DNA of 64,000 nt, taken from Kitasatospora sp. NBC_00374 (GTDB lineage Bacteria; Actinomycetota; Actinomycetes; Streptomycetales; Streptomycetaceae). Shown one piece after another: positions 58,940 through 64,000 of this stretch (its first letter is position 1; each line of letters begins with the position of its first letter). The stretch is taken from assembly GCF_041434935.1 (NCBI RefSeq), contig NZ_CP107964.1:1240001-1304000 (forward strand), in the 5' to 3' direction. The notes below the pieces were generated by a model. The model had not been told where the DNA came from and searched no databases. It worked only from the letters and a program-made list of their open reading frames with translations. A program made the translations under genes and the position numbers.

Positions 58940-60124
58940 GTGCCTGTCGGTTATCTGTGGACCGTGGTCTTCATCGCCGCGGGCACGCTGTTCGCCCTCG
59001 CGCCGGTGCGCCGGCCTCGGCCACTCGCCGCCGTGAGCTTCCGGATCGGTCTGGTCATCGGCGAGCTGCCCTTCGTCGCCCTGGCCTGGATCCTGCTCTG
59101 GACGGCCGTCGCCTTCGCCCAGGAAGACATCCACGCGCCCGCCAGCTGGGCGACTGTCGCGTCGGCGGCGGTCACCGCAGCCGGGCTCGCGGTCGTCGTC
59201 ACGCGCGGGTGGCGCGGCCGGGCAGCGGTCGAGCGCGCCCTGGCCGAGGGCCTGGGCCCCGACTGGCGGAAGGCGATCACCCCCGACACCGCCGCCGGGC
59301 TGCGCCGGCGCCGGCCGCTCGCCCGGATCCTGCTCCGGCCGTTCGCCGGCCGCCCGCGCGGCGTGGTGCGGGTGGCGAACCTGCCGTACGGCACAGCCGG
59401 CCGACGGCACCGGATCGACGTCTACCACCACCACTCGCGGCCCACGAACGCCCCCGTACTCATCCACCTGCACGGCGGCGGCTACCACGGGGGCCGCAAG
59501 AGCAAACACTCCATGCCGTTGCTGTACCGGCTCGCGAGCCTCGGCTGGGTCTGCGTCAGCGCCAACTACCGCCTGCGGCCCGACGTCGAGCATCCCGAGC
59601 ACCTGATCGATGCCAAGCGGGTGATCGCCTGGGTTCACGAGCACGGCGACGCGTACGGAGCCGATCCCGCGACACTGTTCATGGCGGGCAGCTCGGCCGG
59701 CGGGCATCTGGCGGCGCTCGCCGCCCTCACGCCCGGCGACCCGGCCCTCCAGCCCGGCTTCGAGGCCGCCGACACCTCGGTCACCGCCGTGATCGGGCTG
59801 AACGGCTACTACGGGCCCTACTACGGCCGGGGACCGGAGTCCTCCCCTTCGACGCACATCACCGCGGACGCGCCGCCCTTCCTCCTGGTGCACGGCGACC
59901 GGGACACCGAGGTACCCGTCGCCATCGCCCGCCGCTTCGCCGCCGACCTGCGGGGCGCCTCCGTCGCCACCGTGGTGTACGCCGAACTCCCCGGCGCCCA
60001 GCACGCCTTCGACCTCTTCCACTCGCTGCGGTTCGAAGCGGTCGTGGACGGTGTCGAGGCTTTCGCCGGCTGGGTACTCTCGACCCGGCGGGTGCCCGAA
60101 CCCCCGCGTCCGACAATCAGTTGA
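58940..60124 (+). CDS. Alpha/beta hydrolase with N-terminal membrane segments
   Basis: 394 residues from GTG 58940 (CGGAGGATGATCCC upstream). Residues ~5-85 hold three hydrophobic spans (LWTVVFIAAGTLFALAPV, IGLVIGELPFVALAWILLWT, ASAAVTAAGLAVVVTR). The hydrolase has the oxyanion motif LIHLHGGGYHGG, nucleophile Ser in MAGSSAGGHLAAL, Asp in LLVHGDRDTEVP and His in GAQHAFDLF. HGGGY and GxSAGG are typical of the HSL/BD-FAE-like esterase family. Substrate unknown; it may work on a lipid or ester at the membrane. Regulation by the divergent TetR gene is very likely. Confidence 0.88.
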   Translation: MPVGYLWTVVFIAAGTLFALAPVRRPRPLAAVSFRIGLVIGELPFVALAWILLWTAVAFAQEDIHAPASWATVASAAVTAAGLAVVVTRGWRGRAAVERALAEGLGPDWRKAITPDTAAGLRRRRPLARILLRPFAGRPRGVVRVANLPYGTAGRRHRIDVYHHHSRPTNAPVLIHLHGGGYHGGRKSKHSMPLLYRLASLGWVCVSANYRLRPDVEHPEHLIDAKRVIAWVHEHGDAYGADPATLFMAGSSAGGHLAALAALTPGDPALQPGFEAADTSVTAVIGLNGYYGPYYGRGPESSPSTHITADAPPFLLVHGDRDTEVPVAIARRFAADLRGASVATVVYAELPGAQHAFDLFHSLRFEAVVDGVEAFAGWVLSTRRVPEPPRPTIS

Positions 60125-60308
60125 GGCGCTCCCACCGCGCGACCCTGGAGTGGGTCCCCACGCCGTAACGGCATTGCCCCAGCGCAGTCGCGGCGATCAG
60201 AGAGCCCACGCGTGCCGGCCCTTCGTGATCTAATCCCGAAGGCTGTCCCCGTCCGGGGCTGCGCGACCGCAACCCTGATGGCTCGTCGGAAAAGCTCCAC
60301 AGGACCTA

Positions 60309-61729
60309 GTGTCCTGCGCCGGAAATATCAGTCATAAGTCTGTAGTCTGTTTTTCGTGTCGCAACGAGGTCCGAAGGCTGTAGAGATTGTGCTCTCCTCG
60401 AAGGAGCGCATTGAGTTGTCGCACTGGGCGGCCGGCGGGGCGGGGGCCCGGCTCGCCGAGCGGGCCGGGATCGTCCTGGCCTGCGCGGACGGAGTGTCAA
60501 GTACGCGGGTGGCGGCCGATAGGGGCGTGAATGTGGCGACCGTGCGCAAGTGGCGGGCCCGTTTCGCGGCTGACCGACTGGCGGGCCTTGCGGACGAGCC
60601 ACGGCCCGGCCGCCGCAAGGCGGAACTTGTACTCACCGAGTCGGAGCGGGAGGAACTGACCCGATGGGCGAGGCGGGCGAAGACGGCCCAGTCCCTCGCG
60701 TTGCGGGCCAGGATCGTGCTGCGATGCTCGGAGGGCGGCACGAACAAGCAGGTCGCGGTCGAACTCGGCACCGCCCAGGCGACGGTGAACCGTTGGCGGG
60801 CCCGGTTCGTCGAGGACCGCCTGGACGGTCTGGTCGACGAACCGCGCCCCGGCAGGCCACCCTCGATCCTGCTCGACAGGGTCGAGGATGTCGTGGCGGC
60901 GACTTTGGAGTCCACACCGAAGCACGCCACCCACTGGTCACGCGCCTCGATGGCCGAACGTACCGGCCTGTCGAAGTCCACCATCGGGCGCATCTGGCAG
61001 AAGTTTGACCTCAAGCCGCACCTGCAGGATTCGTTCAAGCTCTCCACCGACGCGCAGTTCGTGGACAAGGTCGTCGACGTCGTCGGGCTCTACCACAACC
61101 CGCCGGAGCGGGCGGTGGTGCTCTGTGTCGACGAGAAAAGCCAGATCCAGGCGCTGGACCGATCCCAGCCGGTGCTGCCGATGATGCCCGGCATGCCCGA
61201 GCGTCGCACCCACGACTACCTGCGCCATGGCATCACGAGCCTGTTCGCCGCGTTCAACATTGCCGACGGCAGCGTCATCAGTGCTCTGCACCGACGCCAC
61301 CGCGCCATCGAGTTCAAAAAGTTCCTGATCACGATAGACAAGGCCGTGTCGACCGAGCTCGACGTGCATCTGGTATGCGACAACTACGCCACCCACAAGA
61401 CCCCCGAGATCCAGAAATGGCTGGCCCGGCATCCCCGGTTCCACGTCCACTTCACCCCGACCGGCTCCTCCTGGATCAACCAGGTCGAGCGCTGGTTCGG
61501 CCTGCTGACCGACAAGCTCATCCGCCGCGGCGTCCACACCTCCATCCAGGCTCTCGAGAACGACATCCGCACCTGGATCCAGACCTGGAACGAGGACCCG
61601 AAGCCCTTCACCTGGACCAAGACCGCCGACGAGATCCTGAACTCGCTCGCCGACTACCTCACCAAAATCACCCCCAGAGCACCATAAAACCCTAGTGAAC
61701 TTAGGCTTGGCACTTGCGGCGCAGGACAC
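60309..61729 (+). mobile_element. IS630-family element
   Basis: Terminal repeats of 13 bases, GTGTCCTGCGCCG at 60309-60321 and its complement at 61717-61729, flanked by TA at 60307-60308 and 61730-61731, the normal IS630/Tc1 duplication. Length 1421 bases. Target sequence CTAG restored as ACCTAGCGGG. Intact, with one full transposase gene, so possibly active. Confidence 0.92.
60356..61687 (+). CDS. IS630-family transposase
   Basis: 443 residues from GTG 60356. Two helix-turn-helix repeats at the N-terminus (LACADGVSSTRVAADRGVNV ... VRKWRARFAADRLAGLADE and LRCSEGGTNKQVAVELGTAQ ... VNRWRARFVEDRLDGLVDE), then the DDE domain: VVLCVDEKSQIQALDRSQPV, VHLVCDNYATHKTPEIQKWL and GSSWINQVERWFGLLTDKLI (Asp, Asp, Glu). 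The DDE Asp-to-Glu spacing is typical of IS630. The frame is intact. Confidence 0.95.
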   Translation: MSQRGPKAVEIVLSSKERIELSHWAAGGAGARLAERAGIVLACADGVSSTRVAADRGVNVATVRKWRARFAADRLAGLADEPRPGRRKAELVLTESEREELTRWARRAKTAQSLALRARIVLRCSEGGTNKQVAVELGTAQATVNRWRARFVEDRLDGLVDEPRPGRPPSILLDRVEDVVAATLESTPKHATHWSRASMAERTGLSKSTIGRIWQKFDLKPHLQDSFKLSTDAQFVDKVVDVVGLYHNPPERAVVLCVDEKSQIQALDRSQPVLPMMPGMPERRTHDYLRHGITSLFAAFNIADGSVISALHRRHRAIEFKKFLITIDKAVSTELDVHLVCDNYATHKTPEIQKWLARHPRFHVHFTPTGSSWINQVERWFGLLTDKLIRRGVHTSIQALENDIRTWIQTWNEDPKPFTWTKTADEILNSLADYLTKITPRAP

Positions 61730-61929
61730 TAGCGGGAAGCGCGCTCATGGGCTGCGCACACGCATCGGACTGTGAGCACGAGCCGGGCAGTACGGGCTCC
61801 GGCACGGCCGGAGCCGGGACCGCCGCGGTGGCGCCCGTCGGCAGGCCTGGCCGCAAGCGGCGCTCCTGACGGCCGGCAACGGACGCCGTCGTAACGCGAG
61901 AACGGCCACCGGAAGCTGTTCTCAACGCC

Positions 61930-62205
61930 GTACCAGCCCGCCGCGTTCGGGCCATTGAAGACCGCGTCGACGCGGAAGAGGTCGGTGGCCACGATTGCGG
62001 AGGCGGCCTGGGCTTCGAGGAAGGCGGGCCAGGAATGGTCCGTGTGCTGGGGCGCGGGGGTCGATCCCGCCTTTGTGCAGGATCTCCCGGACGGTCGAGG
62101 CATCGACCTTGCCTCCCAGGCCGAGCAGTTCGCCGTGGATCCATCGATATCTGTCCCCGCCCCGGATTCTCCCGTGCGAGCCGTGGAGTGACCGACAACG
62201 CCGGC
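61930..62205 (-). pseudogene. Integrase/IS3-type transposase remnant
   Basis: Reverse frames: YRWIHGELLGLGGKVDASTV and REILHKGGIDP, then, after a frameshift, HSWPAFLEAQAASAIVATDL and FRVDAVFNGPNAAGWYG. This matches IHGELLGLGxKVAASTVWEI and LRSQAxAIIACDFFTVDLLD of a common streptomycete rve-type integrase. The catalytic Asp at ATDLF is present, but frames and ends are broken. No terminal repeats seen. Confidence 0.7.
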
Positions 62206-62248
62206 CGGGCACGCTGCTTCGTGGTCCCCGCCTGCCCGCGATTGCAAC

Positions 62249-62266
62249 TAGACGTTCGGTCGTCTA
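62249..62266. promoter_or_regulatory. Operator-like inverted repeat upstream of frnE
   Basis: TAGACG-TTCGGT-CGTCTA: 6-bp arms and a 6-base spacer, a form typical of TetR-family operators. It lies 139 bases upstream of the DsbA-type gene. No regulator gene is adjacent in the window. Confidence 0.55.
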
Positions 62267-62404
62267 CTCTTTGGCTGACCGATCGTCCAGCGGGCCGGAT
62301 ATGGTTTAGGCGGGGCTCATTCGGATCAGATTGCACCGCGGCCTCGCTTCCGTACTGCGGGTTCTGCATCCGTGCGCCCCTCGCAAAACAGGGAGTTGCC
62401 ACAC

Positions 62405-63049
62405 ATGCGCGTCGATATTTGGACTGATATAGCCTGCCCCTGGTGCTATATCGGCAAAGCGCGCTTTGATATAGGGCTTGCCGCCTTCACGCACCGCGAT
62501 CACGTGGAGGTGGTGCACCGGTCGTTCGAGCTCAATCCGCAGGCCGAGAACGGCACGGTACCGATCATCGAAGCCGTCGCGGCACAGTACGGCCGTACTC
62601 GCGAGCAACAGATCGCCAGGGAGGAGCAAGCCTCGACCATGGCGCGATCCGTGGGGCTCGGTTACCGCATTGGAGGACGCGTCTTCGGAAACACCTTCGA
62701 CATTCACCGTCTCCTCCAGTTTGCCAAGACCCGCGGTCGTCAGGTCGAATTGATAGATCTCGCCTTTCGGGTGAACTTCGCGGACGAGCGCTCGGTCTAT
62801 GACAGGGAGACCCTGGTGGGCTTGGCCGTCGAGGCGGGGCTGAACGAGGCGGAGGCACGGGAGGCGCTTGACAATCCGGATGCGTACGCCGAAGAGGTGC
62901 GGGCCGACGAGCGACTGGCCGCCGAACTGGGTGCGAGTGGTGTGCCCTTCTTCGTGCTGAACCGGCGCTACGGGGTCAGCGGCGTCCAATCGGTCGAGAT
63001 GTTCACTCAGGCACTGGAGCAGGCTTGGGCTGACCGATCAGCGGCTTAG
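62405..63049 (+). CDS. frnE: DsbA-family oxidoreductase (FrnE-like)
   Basis: 214 residues from ATG 62405. The thioredoxin-fold active site is CPWC in VDIWTDIACPWCYIGKARFD. Further family marks: HRSFELNPQAENG, HRLLQFAKTRGRQVELIDLA, and the cis-Pro loop SGVPFFVLNRRYGVSG. FrnE proteins are cytosolic thiol-disulfide oxidoreductases, first described near the frenolicin gene cluster. They can help survival in oxidative stress. Codon use includes more A/T than its neighbours (ATA codons near 62430 and 62470), a sign of transfer. Confidence 0.92.
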   Translation: MRVDIWTDIACPWCYIGKARFDIGLAAFTHRDHVEVVHRSFELNPQAENGTVPIIEAVAAQYGRTREQQIAREEQASTMARSVGLGYRIGGRVFGNTFDIHRLLQFAKTRGRQVELIDLAFRVNFADERSVYDRETLVGLAVEAGLNEAEAREALDNPDAYAEEVRADERLAAELGASGVPFFVLNRRYGVSGVQSVEMFTQALEQAWADRSAA

Positions 63050-63706
63050 GCCGTTGCGCGGCCGTAAGCGTCGAGGGCGTCCCGCGGGCCGGTCGTCGCC
63101 CAGTTGACGTATCGTCCACAATGCCGGATCGGGCAGCGTTTGCCCTGTTGTGATGTGACGTGCCGTCCGGATGCTGTGCCGGGCGGCACTCCGTCACCCT
63201 GTCCGAGTGGCGGAGCGGTACCCGTCCGAGAGGTCGACGACGACGAGGGGCAGCGCATTTGCGTGGCAGTCAAGTCCCGAGCGGTGACAAGGGCCAGCGA
63301 CAGCGGTCCGGCATCACAGATTGGTCTTCACGCCGCCGATACACCCCTGGCCAGGGTCTCGTACGCCTTGAGGCTTCATCGACGCCCAAGGGGTCGACGA
63401 GCGTGCTGATGCGGTGCAACGCCTCATCGCCCAGGGGTGGTGATCACGCGCTGCCCCTTGATCCCCGGCACACGGTGCGTCGATGGGTTCCCGCAGGGTG
63501 ATGAGGGTCCCGCCGAGCTCGCCGCCTTGGCAATGCCCGACGGTGGGCACCCACGGGTCGACCGCGCACTGCCGGCGGGTCGCCGCGGCAAGCGCACCGG
63601 TCGTGGCGTCGGGCTGGTCGGGCTGCGGCGCACGTGCTCGCCACTGGTGTGGTGTGGCGTTCTGGCTGGTGTGGCGGTGGTGGTGCCGATCGGTGCGCTG
63701 GGCAGG
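63050..63706. other. Gap without a supported gene
   Basis: Several broken frames on both strands, mostly arginine- and proline-rich. A reverse-strand string CPIRHCGRYVNWATTGPRD (about 63060-63150) looks protein-like but I cannot name a family. Probably degenerate sequence. Confidence 0.4.
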
Positions 63707-63750
63707 GATCGCCCGCGGCGCGAGCGGGGTTGCTCGCGCCGCGGGCGATC
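63707..63750 (-). terminator. Very strong hairpin terminator
   Basis: A perfect 19-bp stem between 63707-63725 and 63732-63750 with a 6-base loop (GGGGTT). It lies 19 bases downstream of the stop of the reverse-strand DJ-1/PfpI gene. Confidence 0.9.
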
Positions 63751-63768
63751 GCGTCACCATGGGTGTGG

Positions 63769-64000
63769 TCAGGCGAGCAGGTCGAGCACGCGGTGGGCGG
63801 CGGCGACGGTGGAGCCGGGGTTCTGTCCGGTCACCAGGTTGCCGTCGACGATGACGTGGCTGCCCCACGAGGCGCCGGCGTCGAACCTGGCGCCGGCCGC
63901 GCGCAGCCGGTCCTCCAGCAGCCAGGGGCCTTGTCCGCGAAGCCGGCCTGGGTTTCCTCGTCGTTGGTGAACGCGGTCAGGTGCCGGCCGTCGAAGGCCC
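63769..64000 (-). pseudogene. DJ-1/PfpI family protein, 3' end with a frameshift
   Basis: The reverse strand from the window edge reads FDGRHLTAFTNDEETQAGFA, then DKAPWLLEDRLRAAGARFDA once one missing base at ~63930 is allowed for, then SWGSHVIVDGNLVTGQNPGS and TVAAAHRVLDLLA, stop at 63769. TGQNPxS is the C-terminal mark of the class I glutamine-amidotransferase-like/DJ-1 group (Hsp31/YajL-like chaperone or glyoxalase III). The 5' part is outside the window. A one-base deletion or a sequence error explains the shift. Confidence 0.75.

Noticed and set aside
1..64000. Antibiotic gene cluster, tRNA or rRNA genes, CRISPR array
   Set aside because: No PKS, NRPS or terpene-synthase domains, no tRNA cloverleaf pattern and no spaced direct repeats were recognised by eye.

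Overview
The window is very GC-rich with strong third-position G/C bias, GTG and TTG starts and GGAGG-type ribosome binding sites. With ECF41 sigma factors, SpoIIE-type phosphatases and a rifamycin phosphotransferase, this points to a streptomycete (Streptomyces, Kitasatospora or a close relative). No tRNA, rRNA, CRISPR array or antibiotic assembly line was seen.

Left part (1-19 kb): regulators, oxidoreductases and hydrolases broken up by insertion sequences. An SRPBCC gene and an MmyB-type regulator diverge. An SMP-30-like gene is split by two adjacent IS5-family elements at a TA target, and the host reading frame can be rebuilt exactly. Next are a fossil GH1 3' end, a rifamycin phosphotransferase gene (rph) with a rifamycin-associated element far upstream, a third IS5-type element with an accessory ORF, then a LysR regulator, VOC protein, FAD monooxygenase, tandem GNAT protein, S9 peptidase and an intact GH1 beta-glucosidase.

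Middle part (19-58 kb): a DosR/OsdR-like dormancy and redox-stress island. It holds universal stress proteins (USPs), CBS proteins, a GAF sensor kinase and LuxR response regulator resembling OsdK/OsdR (DevS/DevR), an Acg-type nitroreductase, alcohol dehydrogenase, flavodoxin, FMN split-barrel proteins, a long hibernation factor with two C-terminal modules (RafH type), an Rv2629-like protein, a GNAT-acyl-CoA synthetase fusion, a GH65 phosphorylase, a cation/proton antiporter and two SpoIIE phosphatases. It also carries an archease-CapA-RtcB RNA-repair operon in which rtcB is interrupted at CTT TGA, exactly where a +1 slip restores the active-site motif. Six similar inverted repeats (GGGCCG, short spacer, CGGCCC or close) lie upstream of stress genes, five of them 74-90 bases before a start codon. 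An unrelated block (24.2-27.5 kb) with a DUF2975/HTH module, an ECF41 sigma factor and an NmrA-like reductase sits inside the island.

The island is heavily eroded. Fragments of phosphoketolase, multicopper oxidase, arginine deiminase, hibernation factor, USPs, CBS-BON proteins, flavodoxin, NiFe hydrogenase, histidine kinase and nitroreductase lie between the intact genes, often fused head to head or out of frame.

Right part (58-64 kb): a TetR regulator and divergent alpha/beta hydrolase sharing a perfect 16-bp operator-like repeat, an IS630 element with TA duplication, an integrase fossil, a FrnE-like DsbA protein with its own operator-like repeat, and the frameshifted 3' end of a DJ-1/PfpI gene.
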